Shown here: positions 52,963 through 64,000 of the stretch, one piece after another | How positions within the stretch are numbered: the first letter of the stretch is position 1 | Layout: every line of letters starts with the position of its first letter | Source of the DNA: Circinella minor | Taxonomy: Eukaryota > Mucoromycota > Mucoromycetes > Mucorales > Lichtheimiaceae | Assembly: GCA_016758965.1 (NCBI GenBank) | Contig: JAEPRB010000045.1 | Coordinates: 124,001 to 188,000 of the forward strand | Length of the DNA: 64,000 nucleotides | Reading direction: 5' to 3' | Position numbers and translations under genes: made by a program | Notes under the pieces: model-generated | The model's input: the letters and a program-made list of their open reading frames with translations, nothing else | Told to the model about the DNA's origin: nothing | Database searches by the model: none

Positions 52963-55900
52963 CCTCTGCATAATATACATTAATTTTTTTCTTTCAATCC
53001 TTTTATTTTTCAAGCTAATAGCTTGTACCACTATGAATTATAAATGACTCTACTTGTAGCTTCAAAAGTGAATTCTATTTTGATTAACCCTTTTACTAAG
53101 TTCAAACAAAATTCTATGTTACAATAAACGCTATCTTTTTACCTGTATACTTTTAAAAGTAATCCAATTCTAGGCCACCATAAGTAACGAAAACGTTGAA
53201 TGGGGTGTGGTAACTATTATCATTGTGCACTAATAGGATGACAAGACTTTATTACATACACAAGTGTATATGTTGTTGTATTATCCTCTTTGAGGAGGAG
53301 ATTATATATTGCTCAAATTATTCTTACTAATGCCCCTTTTACCCATTAAATACATATAATGTCTGTTGAGAAATATAAAATAAGTATATGAATAGTTATC
53401 ATATGCAGTGTTACCATAAAAGTATATGCTTATGTGTTTTAAAATGTGTTACTTTTTCTTTATACTCTTTCAAAATGCTGTAATGAAGTACACGCGTTGC
53501 TGTTACTAAACACTTTAATCTAATATATCCCTTAGAGCAAACATAAAAAAAAGTTGCATAAGAACCGCATAAAAAAGTGTTACGCCCACGAACCGAAATA
53601 GTACTGCCAAGTTACAGTGATTCTATCCGAGTTTTCTTTTTTTTTTGGTTAACTTTATGCACAAAAATATAAGATCAATTTCTTTTCGAGCTTTAAAAAA
53701 TTAATATAATCAACAACGGTCATAAACATCATCTTTTTTTTTAAAAAAAAAAAAATAGCATATACTATAATATTATATTACAACGATGTTTTCATATTAT
53801 AAACTAACGCATTTTACATATTTTGATATACTTCTTACGATAAAATTAAAAATATGATTGGATGACAATATTTATTATTATAGTAAGAAGAAGAATTTCT
53901 ATTATATTGAACAAACACATTATTATATAGTTTGAAACTGGTTTTCTTGTTAATAGATAAACAAATAATTTCTAGACCAAGTCGTTTACGTACCATTTCT
54001 GTTCAAGAAAACGGTATGTTAGCAAAGCAAATATGCATGCTGCTACAGCAAACAATCGTTCCCGCTCTTTTTCTTATACTCTCAGTTTCTTCAATATCTA
54101 TTGCTGTAATATTATACATATGCGCCCCTCTGCCCATTATTTATTACAATACGGTCAGAATACCCGCTACTACTATGGCAAAGAGGGATATTTGCGTATT
54201 TACAAAGAGCATTATATATACAAAATAAAGAATATGTCAAATTAAACATGTATGGTTCGTTATATAATTACATATTAAGGCAGTGCAGGATGGTTTAGTA
54301 GAAGAAAAAGTATATTATCATAATATGTAGCTCACGTCCATCGTATTAACCTAACAACAACAAACTACTCCGTCATCTTGATATATATTTACGAGATGTT
54401 GGTATGTAATAAGAATAAATAAATCGTAGACATGTAAGACTTTAGGCAACTAAAAAGAAGTACGTATACGACGGAGACATTATATTATAATAAAAAAGTT
54501 ATGTATTAGTGCTATTAATACATGATGTTAATATAAATTAGTATATTTATTTCAAAGACGAATATTCTATTAATAATATTACTATATATTGTACACTATT
54601 GAAAGATTTGAAGGAAAATTAAGATTCTTGACATTTTATATAATATTTAAATTACTACCGTGGCATACTGTATATGAATGTCATTATGTTTTTTTTTCCT
54701 TTTCTCAGTATAGCTTTTCATGTGTCATATCATATAAGTAACACAATATCACGTAACCATAAATACGTACGAAAAAAAGTATGTATTTCGCAACAGCAAG
54801 GATCATAATAACAAAGTAAACGATATTTTATTTGCTGGAGTAAAATTAAGGAGAAACAGAGAAAAAGGTACACCATCTTGGTAACAGCATTTATATTGCG
54901 TTATTTAATGTTTGATGCGATTAAAGAAAACGTGTTTTTGATTGTGTAACAACACCAATATTGTAATAAAAAAAGTATCAAGGTGGTTATTTTACGAGAC
55001 TTTTGCTGGTCGATATGGTATTATAAAGAAACACATGGAGAGAAATTATGTAGACGTATTTTACATTTTATTATTAGTGTAATAGTAATAATAATACTGT
55101 TTATATGGTATTGACTCCTAGTACATTCTTTCATTTTCAGGTTATTCATAGAAAAAAAGAGATCATGCTGTTATTATCTTTTAGAGAAAGAGTTGCCGCT
55201 GATACCCTTCTGATAACAATAACATCTTTTTTTTGGCTCCCATCGATATTATATTTATTCTATAAAACGTTTTAGAACTTATTGTGAGGTTAGATCCATT
55301 AAAGAAAAGAAATTATTATTATCTTCCCTTATCGTATCATATAAAAATTTTTATATAATATAGGTACGCCCCTCTCTGAACTTTTTATAGCCAAACTCAT
55401 AGTAGATCTATAATATTTTGTTGATCTGTTCTAACTTTTCACACAGACATACAAAAAGGAAGTTAAATCAATTAAGAATATAGGATCACTTGTTTTCTTA
55501 GTATAATATATATTAGTCCCAAGAAAAGGCAAAGCACCCCGGATCAACCAAAAGTAAAGTAAATTTCTTTTTTTTACCCCTCATTATATATATTCTTGGG
55601 GGAAAATAAGGAAAAAATATAGTTTTTGGGCGCCAAGATATATTAATGTTAATGTTCTTGAGTAAAAAAAAAATTAGAAAAATAGAATAACGATGATAAT
55701 AATAAATTTTTGTTTTGTTGATTGACGCCACCACCATGCATCTAAATTTTACTTTCTCCTTCATACTAAACTTTTCCTTATTATACAGTCTCAGCCCTGG
55801 TGATCCAAAGAGCGTAAAATCGGGTGACCCTCAAAATTGGGTGATTGCTTTTATCAGCCGATTTTTGCAGCTAATTTTTTTTTCGGATAAAAATAGCATG

Positions 55901-56806
55901 CTATGTTTTTTTTGTTAGAGTTGTAACATTAATATAACGATCGTCCTCAAATAAATAAAAATACGAGGGGGCTTTTTAGTTAGTATAATTATGAGTGACA
56001 TATTACTAAATTCTTCTATTTAGTTGACACTGAAGAAAAAGGAGAATAATTATAACAAAGAGTGAGAAAAGAAAAGGGAATACAAGGGAGAGAAGTCAAA
56101 ATAAGTAGGCAACACAACAACTATCAAGATTATTATTATTATCATCAAGGGAGAAAGCTGATATGTTGTTATTAGTTATGTGCGAAATGAATCAAATTAT
56201 TGATAACTTCACACACAACACTCACATTCACACAGCTTGTTGCGGTGTAACCTTACAATATCCCTTTGTTGACGGATTGGTACCACAATGGGATCGAATC
56301 GCGTGAGCATGTATGTGACGTATTTTGCTAGTTGTGAACCGCCTCATAACTTTTATGTTTATTACTGCCTCACCTTTTTTTTTTCATATACACTATATGG
56401 GTAGATAATAAACCAAACATCACCCCCCTCTCTCAATTTTACCCTCTTTTTTGTTCCCTGCCCCCCATATACGTAGCATTTAGAAATCAAGAGGCTACTC
56501 GTAAATAGTTAATATAGCCCCCAACAAAACAACTCACCTCATCCTTTCCACGAAATACATAATTTTTTTTTTGCTTTTCCAAATCAGGCTAAGGCACTAG
56601 GATGCGAGAGCAATGTATTGTTTCCAATCAATCTCCGTAAAGCTTTTATATAATCCTTCAAGTTTCACACCAAAAAATAACAATTTATCGCTTCTTTTCT
56701 TCTTTTTCTTTTCTAAATCCTTGTCATTTTTTTTATTTTATCCAAAGTAAAAGATACACTTCCCCCCCTACTTACTTAATTATTCATATAAGAGAATATA
56801 ATCTTA
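52963..56806. other. Intergenic region upstream of DMA1
   Basis: About 3.8 kb without a supported gene. A possible coding remnant lies near 53,970-54,240 (see separate entry). A short conserved-looking patch lies at about 55,790-55,910. The 56.69-56.75 kb stretch before DMA1 is a pyrimidine-rich tract typical of a fungal core promoter. Confidence 0.5.
53973..54243 (+). pseudogene. Possible gene remnant, unrecognised
   Basis: After a ttctag acceptor the sequence reads RPSRLRTISVQEN up to a gtatgt donor. After a ctacag acceptor it continues ANNRSRSFSYTLSFFN and later RPSAHYLLQYGQNTRYYYGKEGYLRIYKE to a stop. Splice signals and residue composition look genuine, but no start, upstream exons or family can be identified. 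It may be the tail of a lost gene. Confidence 0.2.
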
Positions 56807-58797
56807 ATGGCTGATTTTATCTGTCTAGCTGTAGCATCACAGTATCCTGAGCATCATACTACAAGTGTGGAATCATCGACTCCTATAGCAACTTCCTCAT
56901 CTTCTTTTAGACGCTCATTAAATGCAGCATCTCTTCTCGGTGGTCGTCGACAATCAAAATCTTCTGAATCCGTTCCATCTCCCAACAATAACAACAATGA
57001 TAACAACATATCAATGCATGTTCGTATTGTTCCAAGTATAGACAATCCACGGCGTAGTCTGATATTTGACATTATTGATCGAGAACTTAAAGGCGGAACT
57101 GCAGTCAAAATAGGTCGATTTACTGATCGATCCATTACGACAAACCATATTTCATTCAAAAGTAAAGTTGTTTCTAGGACACATTGTGAAATTTGGGTTG
57201 ATTCTGAAGATGGCAAGGTAAAAATTAAAAAATTAAAAAGCAACTTAAAGAACAGTTACACAATACATTTTATTTTTTCTTGTGTCACTCCACACAACAA
57301 CAATTCAAGTATAACCTACATAATATAACTCACATGATGCTGTAATTTTCATTTCTCTTACATATATATAGCTTTACATACGGGATACAAAATCATCATC
57401 TGGGACATTTGTTAATCATGGGCGACTTGGTGCTGCAAATCAAGAAAGCAAACCTGTGGAAATTCACAACGGTGATATTATACAATTAGGTGTCGACTAT
57501 CAAGGTGGTGTAGAAGAAATGTATAGAGCAGTCAAGATGCGCTTTGAATTGAATCGTCGACCGCAACCATTAATTAACTCTTCAACTCTTGCACAATTTG
57601 TAAAAAAAGAAGAGCAAGATCACGGACATGCAAACAGTAGTAGTTCCGCCGTTGATGAATGCTGCATCTGTCTCTACGCCATGGCTCCTTTCCAAGCACT
57701 ATTTGTCGCCCCTTGCTGTCATAGCTATCACTTTAAATGCATACGACCCCTTCTAGAAAGCTACCCGGGCTTTCAGTGTCCGTTGTGTCGTACTTATTCA
57801 GATTTAGAAGCAAGTGTTGAAGAATCTAATGAATCTGTCACAGAAGATAACCCATCACACTCTCATAATCATCATCAAAAAAAAGAAAAGCAAAATGTTA
57901 GTGCAACTCATGCTGGCGCTCGTACAACGGATACTACTGACGAAAATGATTATGTTGATGATGTAGAAATTTATGAAGGTCAACATGAGCTGGGAGTTTC
58001 TTCACAACAACGACCACAACCACAACAGTCAACATCATCATCATCACATCATCAACCAGACCCCTTGGATACCACCCTTGTGATTTCACCCTCAAACCTG
58101 TCGGGAATCCTGTCGAACCCGTTATCGCCATCAGGTAACGTCTTTTTTTATCTTAATATTTTATTTTATTTTTGATGGAGAAGGAATAAAAAGGAGGAAG
58201 GGGGAAAATCTCGAAAAAGAGAAAGATGTGTGAGAAATTTATTATGGGAGAAATTGAATATGATTTAAGTTATAAACAATAATAATAATGTAATGTTAAA
58301 AAAAAACAGGTCAAGAGCATCAACAACATGCTCGTGCAATAATGGATTCAAGTAATACCACTACCCCAACAACACCAAATTCTCGTCGAAATTCAGAACA
58401 ACATAACCAACGTCGCAATACAGCTACAAATTTTGTTGACAAATTAAAAATGGCTTTCTTATCATCTGAAAAGAAAGTACAACATCATCAAAATAACCAA
58501 AAGCGTAAGTCTTCAATAAGGCCATTGTCCTATCCAAATCTTTGGCGACGGGACGATTCGGAGAATGAAGATGATGAATCTGATGATCGGTCGCAGGCAG
58601 CTGGATCATCTTCTTCGTCATCATCGTGCGTTTCGCCATCATCCAGTCCACCACATCCGTCTACGGGTTTACTCACACGTACACTGTCAGCACAATCAAG
58701 TGGCAATAATCCACTCGCGGTACATTTAGCTGATATTGTTGAAGAAACCACCCCCTCTACTACACATGAACTATCTCGTCCTGTTACCATGAACTAA
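56807..58797 (+). CDS. DMA1: FHA-RING E3 ubiquitin ligase Dma1 (CHFR/RNF8 family)
   Basis: Mitotic and septation checkpoint ubiquitin ligase. Three exons (56807-57217, 57372-58134, 58310-58797) give 553 residues. The FHA domain spans about 70-195, with the phosphothreonine-binding elements KIGRFTD, VVSRTHCEIW and SSSGTFVNHGRLG. The intron splits the FHA fold between the SRTH strand and the SSGTFVN loop. The RING domain spans about 233-285: CCICLYAMAPFQ, PCCHSYHFKCIRPLL, CPLC, a complete C3HC4-like ligand set (Cys-x2-Cys, Cys-x-His, His-x2-Cys, Cys-x2-Cys). A long disordered tail rich in Ser, His and acidic residues exceeds the usual Dma1/Dma2 length and contains a basic Ser block (QKRKSSIRPLSYPNLWRRD). 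The start ATG gives MADFICLAVASQ. It is convergent with DBP7 downstream. Confidence 0.93.
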
Positions 58798-59356
58798 GTA
58801 ATCTATGAAATGACAACTCTTTTTTCTTTCCTTTCTTTGCCCACCAACCACCCCTTTTCTATACAGAAAAAAGAAACTACAAAAATTCCCAATGTATCAT
58901 ACAATCAATCCATTTCACACACACATTAATCCCCTCTCTCTCATTCTCTCTCTCTCTCTTTTTATATCTTTACTCCTCCTTCTAGTTTCCTCCTAACACA
59001 TCATAACCTCCTTTTTATTATTATTCTTTTTCCCTTTTTATTATTTTCAATCTGTATTTACTCATTTAATTTTATTTTTTTGTGATGCTAAGTAAATCGT
59101 GCAAACACAAATAATAATAATAATTATCAAACATTTTTTTTTCTATTTTTTCAACTTTATGTAAGAATCTAATTTTAACATTATATTGTTTATAAATATG
59201 TACATGTGTAAATATGTATGTATGACGAGAAAACAAAAAAAAAACCAAATAGAGAAAGTGTACGTAGAGGGAAAGTATATATTATGTATGTGTGCTTTTT
59301 TTTTTCTCAAAAGAGGAACATCCATAGAAAGGAAAAGGTAGTTTAGGGTATCTAAA
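58798..59356. other. Convergent 3' intergenic region (DMA1/DBP7)
   Basis: CT-rich and AT-rich untranslated sequence with no coding signal. Confidence 0.6.
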
Positions 59357-61894
59357 TTATGATTTTCTTTTCTTTTTCTTTTGTCGTGTTGTTGGACCTG
59401 TTGGTAAACTATCCGCACTAGTAATTGCAAATTCACTTGCATGATCATAAGTACGTTTCTTCATTGGGTTGGCCTTCTTGATTGCTTTATTACCAGGCAT
59501 TCGTTCTTGCCTAGCTACTTTTTTCTTTTTAGCTTTACTTGCTACTTGTATATTCGATGGTGCTTCACGTAATCCAAATGACTTTGCCATATGACCAAGA
59601 TGAAGTTTCCTAACATGGAAAATATGTTTTTCTGCAGATCCATGTGTTGCATAAGCACGCATGCTGGACCAATAAGCTTTGCGCGCCAACATGACATTCT
59701 GTAAATAAAAGAATTCCTTATTTTTAGTTTTCCTCTCTTTCAATTAATCATCACTATACATCATCCTATACATTATAATGCTTCTTCCGTTCGTCTCATC
59801 ATCATTAAAGTCCCTTTATATCCAATATTAATCCAGAAACCCTCCAAAAAAGACACTTACATCTTCATCCTTTAAAATAAACTGTTCCATTTTGTTTTGA
59901 AGTATTTGTGCAGGTGTGTGATAATCTTGTTTGGTAGTAAGTGTTGATAAAACGTTTTCAACTGTCACTGATTCCGGAAATAAATCTTGTGCCTTGAGAA
60001 TATCAATATATTCCATTTCACTTGGTAATAAGAATAATGATGCGCTACCAGCCTTTCCGAGACGTGCTGTACGACCCACTCGATGTACGTAATCCTTTAA
60101 ATCCGTGGGAGGATCGTACTGGATAATGCGATCAACATTTGGCATATCCAAACCGCGTGCAGCGACATCCGTACATAATAATACACCAGAGGATGATTGA
60201 CTGAACAAATTATAAGATCGTGTACGTGATTTTTGATCCATATCACCATGAAGTCGATAAACGGGAACATCATTTAATAATTCGCTTGTAAGATATCCAG
60301 GATCGATCTTTTTGTCATCATCATCCTCATCTATAGTTTGCTTCTTTGTTACTTTCTTCTTGTTACCCATAATCTTATCCAAGGCTTTATGCATTGTGTC
60401 GTTTTCATCATCATTTCCTTCACCATCATCATCGTTTTCTTCTTCATCATCATCTTGACTACCAGCATGTCCGAATAAGGTGTAATGGAAATCAACAGAA
60501 TCACAACAAGATAAAAACACAATAACTTTGCTATTTTTGGGTTTTCTTCTTTGCGCATCCCAAAAACAGGATCGAATCATGGCCGTCAATGTAACAAGTC
60601 GGAGCTTAGCTGGTGTGATTGTATACGTTTGCTTAAGTTGATTAGGGGTCGAATACTTCTCCACATGATCCTCAACATCATCAATACCTTCTTTGATAGC
60701 ATTACCGCTGACAAAGACGGGTCGATCTAATGCCACTCCCGCCAAATGTTTGACATCATCTCTTAATGTAGCGGAACATAAAACATTTTGTCGTTTAGCA
60801 GGCCAAAACTTCTGTGATAAACTTGTTTGATATTTAACATCGGCAATGGTACGTTCATTCAACAACTTGATAATTTTTGTCAATGTTTCTTCAAACCCAA
60901 GATCCAATAATCGATCTGCTTCATCCAAAATAAGCCAGCGTAATTGCCGTACATCAAAACTCTTTGTATTCTCTAAATGATCCAATAATCGACCTGGTGT
61001 ACTGACCAAAATATTGACACCTTTACGTAATCTTGCTTTTTCCTTGTTTTTGTTTTCACCACCAATCAATAGTCCAGGAACAATCCAATGTAATCGCTTA
61101 ATATCTTGAGATCGAGGTACGTTCACTAATTTTTGAAGTACCTGGAGGACTTGTTGAGCCAATTCTCGTGTAGGTGTAAGAATGATAGCCACCGTACCAA
61201 TGGTTCGATCACCAAACCCACTGTAGTCATCAGTAACAGTAGATGCGGCTACCAGTCGGTTTACAACAGGGATTAAGTAGGTTAAAGTTTTACCTGAACC
61301 TGTTTCAGCTTGAACAACAACGTCGACATCGTGATCTGGGATTGTGGCATCGCGAACAGTACGTGAAGGACCAAGAAGTGTAGGAATTGCTTTACGTTGA
61401 ACATTGGTAGGCACCTGTACTCCAAGTTTGGAATTTAAGCAAGTACACAGATCAGGATCAATACCTAAACCAGTAAATGTCGTATTGTCAGCCATGGGTG
61501 CATTACTTGGAATATCATTGATCTTTTTCTTGATGTTTTTAGCAAGTGGTTGTCTGAAGTACGGATTCGAGGTGAAAATCGAAGAAAGAACTTGGCTTTT
61601 TCCTTGAACTAACTTCTGTGATGTCGCTTCTTGTTGATGCTGTTCTAGTTGATTCGACGATTGATTAAAATTAGATGGAATAACAGATTCGCTGGTTGCA
61701 GTAGTAGTAGTACTAGTGGTAGTAATATTTGTTACAGGTGTTGAAACAACAGGTTTCTTGATCACTGGTGCTTGTTTTGATACAACTGGACTAGTTGAAG
61801 TCGTAGATTTCTTTTTACGAAAAGCAAGACCTTGCTTGTTAGCAGCAGGTTTGCGATTGCTAAAGTTGATCAGCAATCCGTCGTCGTCTGCCAT
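59357..61894 (-). CDS. DBP7: DEAD-box ATP-dependent RNA helicase Dbp7/DDX31
   Basis: Nucleolar helicase needed for early large-subunit ribosome assembly. Two exons (61894-59861, 59698-59357) give 791 residues. A Ser/Thr/Lys-rich N-terminus (1-140) precedes the helicase core: [25 protein letters not shown] replaces a classical Q motif, then motif I AETGSGKT (about 196-203), Ia PTRELAQQ, Ib [16 protein letters not shown] in [31 protein letters not shown] and [12 protein letters not shown]. Dbp7-type features are the spaced [20 protein letters not shown] and a long acidic insert ([16 protein letters not shown]) between the first RecA2 strand and VYRLHGDM. The second exon encodes the Lys-rich C-terminal domain ([40 protein letters not shown]), standard for the family, ending in basic nuclear-localisation runs. 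Divergent from NSE1, 390 bp apart. Confidence 0.94.
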
Positions 61895-62283
61895 TGATCT
61901 TTAAATAATAATAATAAAAAGGACAATGGAAATAAAAATTTTATGCTTTTTTCTGATAAAAAAAAAGCTTAAAATTAAAGTAACGACATCAAAAAAAAAT
62001 AAAAAATGAACAAGCAAAATAATAACAACCATTTTTCATATCATATTGCTCTATATACAATTACACATACCAACAAGTAAATAGTACTGTAATTATGTAT
62101 TTTTATTTATTAAAAGCACATTTGATAATAAATGTGTTGGATAATTTATATATTTATCTTCACTTTAATGTTCTGTTTAAAATATATAACCTGTAACTTG
62201 TCACTGATTTAATTGATTTTTTTTTTTGATACTAGGTAACTTTTTTTTAAACTTCCTCTCTTTCCCTTACTATCTTATACACC
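61895..62283. promoter_or_regulatory. Shared divergent promoter region DBP7/NSE1
   Basis: A 389-bp AT-rich gap between two divergently transcribed genes, so both promoters must lie here or extend into it. Short pyrimidine tracts occur just upstream of the NSE1 ATG. No specific factor site is recognised. Confidence 0.5.
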
Positions 62284-63284
62284 ATGTCCACTGGCTTTAC
62301 CATTTCCAGCGCAGCTAATCAAAATCCTCTCGAATATGGTGATAGCCATAGGCTGTTTATGCAATCTATGCTGTCCCACCGCATACTCCCATTAGAAAAA
62401 GCACATGAGCTTTATTTTAAAATATGTGATTTGACACAATGTAAAATCTTCCCCTTTGTTCTTTTATATACAGTCAATTCACGAAACTTGTTAGTTAACA
62501 TTGCAATCAAAAAATTCTTTTTTTTAATAGGCGAACGTGTGGAGTTTGATGATTTCTATAATGCAATCAATGCTGAAATAGGAGAAATTGATCTTGCTTT
62601 ACGAACAACAAATGATGAACGCGATGGATCAACACTCCTCGGTTTGGTAATTATACATTTATATATATATTCCCGTCGGATATGTAAACTAACTTTTTTT
62701 TTTATTTGTTGTCAAGGTAAACGCAAAAGAAGACGAAATAGCACAAATAGCAACCAAGTATACACCAAATGAAATAACATTTTTTCGCGAAATGGTATGC
62801 AAGAATTTCAATATTTTTGTTTTTAAAAGAAGGGAGATCAAAGCTAACAGGTTATTGTATTCAGCTTGAAACAATTATTACCGCAGATGATGAAAAAAAT
62901 GCAATCAGTTCCATGGTAGCGTTAAGGCTTGGACAAAAAATGAAACCACAATTATCACAGAAAGATACACAAGCACTAATTGATCGATTCACTGAAGATG
63001 GGTGGATTTGTCTGACACCAGACGGTTCATCTTATGCAATTGATACTCGAAGTATCATGGAATTAAATTCTTATTTCCGTGAACAATATGGTGATATGAT
63101 CAAAGAATGCATGATGTGTTATGATATTGTTACTATGGGCGAACGTTGTGAATTACAAAATTGTGGTGTTCGTATGCATCGGCATTGTGCAGATAGTCAA
63201 TTTGCTGGCGGGAATTTGACATGTCCCTCGTGTAAAACATCATGGTCAAGATCTAACACGTTTGGACTTGGTTTACCGCTGTAA
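62284..63284 (+). CDS. NSE1: SMC5/6 complex subunit Nse1 (RING-like)
   Basis: Subunit of the Smc5/6 complex, acting with Nse3 and Nse4 in DNA repair. Four exons (62284-62440, 62531-62646, 62717-62794, 62865-63284) give 256 residues. The N-terminal winged-helix region shows DSHRLFMQSMLSHRIL, FDDFYNAINAEIGEIDLALR and YTPNEITFFREMLETII, the Nse1 pattern. DRFTEDGWICLTPDGSSYAID is the second winged helix. The C-terminal variant RING (about 199-242) has CMMC, CELQNCGVRMHRHC and CPSC, the C4HC3-type arrangement. Exon 1 was cut at a gtaaaa donor because the downstream frame matches only after splicing. Convergent with MPE1, 181 bp apart. Confidence 0.92.
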
Positions 63285-63465
63285 AAAAAATCACCATTTG
63301 TTTCTTTTTCTTTTTTTGATTAACCATATCTGTAAATTTGTTTATATGTAAAAAATAAATATAATGAATATTCTTGAGTTTTTTTTGTGTCTTTTAAAGA
63401 AAAGAAAAGCTTCTATTTGCACACAAATACATTTTTTAGAATATTTAATTTTTATTTTTATAAAT

Positions 63466-64000
63466 CTAAGCTTGTTGATCTCGTACATAATCTCGTACAT
63501 AAGTATCTACACTAGCTCGTACATCCATATTTTGGATTAATCCATCTAAGCCATTTGGAATTTGTTGTTGACAATCTTGACACGCAAAATCATTTTCTAA
63601 TAGATATCCTCGAATACATTCATCACAAAAACTGGCGCCACAACAAGGTGCAATGGTTGCTTCACGTAATAATCCTTCACATATTGGACATTGCAGATAA
63701 TCAGGAGCGGGAATTTGATCAAATAATTCCAACAAGTCGCCTGCTGTTGCAGTTCCCAAGTTAATGGTTGCTGCTGATTTTGCTACATGTTTATCCCACG
63801 TTGACCTATCATTCTGTTCGTTAATTACTTGCTTTATCTTTATTTATTAATTTAATTTTTTCAAAATAAAAAAAAAAAATACACTTACGAATCTGCTTGG
63901 GCTACTACTAAATCACCTTTAGGTGTCACCATAAGACCTCCTGTACCAGATTTTACTGCATTTTTTGGTTCTTCAATCACTTTAAGGAAACTACGTGGAA
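63466..64000 (-). CDS. MPE1: MPE1/RBBP6 RING domain protein, 3' part (5' end beyond window)
   Basis: Component of the mRNA cleavage and polyadenylation factor (Mpe1 in yeast, RBBP6 in animals). Two exons are visible: 64000-63889 and 63805-63466, joined in phase; the N-terminal DWNN domain and zinc knuckle lie off the right edge. Visible residues begin RSFLKVIEEPKNAVKSGTGG, then MVTPKGDLVVAQADSSTWD, the linker typical of the family. The RING domain follows: LQCPICEGLLREATIAPCCG, SFCDECIRGYLL, CQDCQQQI. Closing residues NGLDGLIQNMDVRASVDTYV match the post-RING helix. The PCCG spacing and LLREA are hallmarks of this family. The sequence ends 35 residues after the last Cys pair, shorter than RBBP6, as usual for fungi. 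Confidence 0.9.

Noticed and set aside
1..64000. CRISPR arrays, bacterial operons, rRNA genes
   Set aside because: None seen; the window is intron-rich eukaryotic DNA.

Overview
The window is eukaryotic and almost certainly fungal. It is strongly AT-rich, and nearly every gene is interrupted by short introns (about 50-150 bp) with gtaag-type donors and ttag/atag acceptors. It carries fungal-specific families: Arb1, Rax2, a Mak2/Chk1-type hybrid histidine kinase, Dma1, an abaA/Tec1-TEAD-type TEA factor and Mpe1. Loose gene spacing, polyN/polyQ/polyH runs, a TnpB/Fanzor-like remnant and an orphan 7TM protein suggest an early-diverging lineage, most likely Mucoromycota; that placement is inference. 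I rebuilt exons by eye from splice consensus plus reading-frame continuity. For all complete multi-exon genes listed, the phases add up to whole codons.

Layout. 1-2.45 kb, minus strand: VTI1 SNARE (cut by the window edge) and ARB1, a subunit of the Argonaute siRNA chaperone complex. 2.54-4.3 kb, mobile DNA: a 460-bp MITE-like element with a 22-bp perfect terminal inverted repeat and a 9-bp target duplication, then a three-exon gene encoding only the C-terminal zinc-ribbon/RuvC-III part of a TnpB/Fanzor-like protein. 4.56-5.78 kb, plus: exosome subunit RRP41/SKI6. 6.4-13.5 kb, minus: a 2038-residue RAX2 polarity marker with a repeat-bearing cytoplasmic tail ending in SH3. 13.5-20.8 kb: a gene-poor stretch with one orphan ORF. 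20.8-22.6 kb: an orphan seven-TM protein. 23.3-25.1 kb: a decayed F-box/LRR pseudogene. 25.7-30.4 kb: CLASP. 32.7-35.8 kb: TEA transcription factor. 36.5-39.0 kb, minus: coiled-coil/FYVE protein. 41.07-41.98 kb: a broken partial copy of the histidine kinase that lies downstream. 43.55-52.96 kb: a complete 26-exon, 2415-residue pseudokinase-AAA-GAF-histidine kinase-receiver protein. 56.8-58.8 kb: DMA1 FHA-RING ligase. 59.4-61.9 kb, minus: DBP7/DDX31 helicase. 62.3-63.3 kb: NSE1. 63.47 kb to the right edge, minus: MPE1/RBBP6.

No operon-like pathway cluster is evident. The genes are mostly unrelated housekeeping and regulatory genes, with themes of polarity and cytoskeleton (RAX2, CLASP), stress and developmental signalling (histidine kinase, TEA, 7TM), RNA metabolism (RRP41, DBP7, MPE1, ARB1) and ubiquitin/SUMO-type RING proteins (DMA1, NSE1, MPE1). 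The most unusual content is the mobile-DNA pair at 2.5-4.2 kb, the segmental duplication with deletion of the histidine kinase 3' end, and the RAX2-SH3 architecture with seven copies of an RW(T/S/M)-centred motif.
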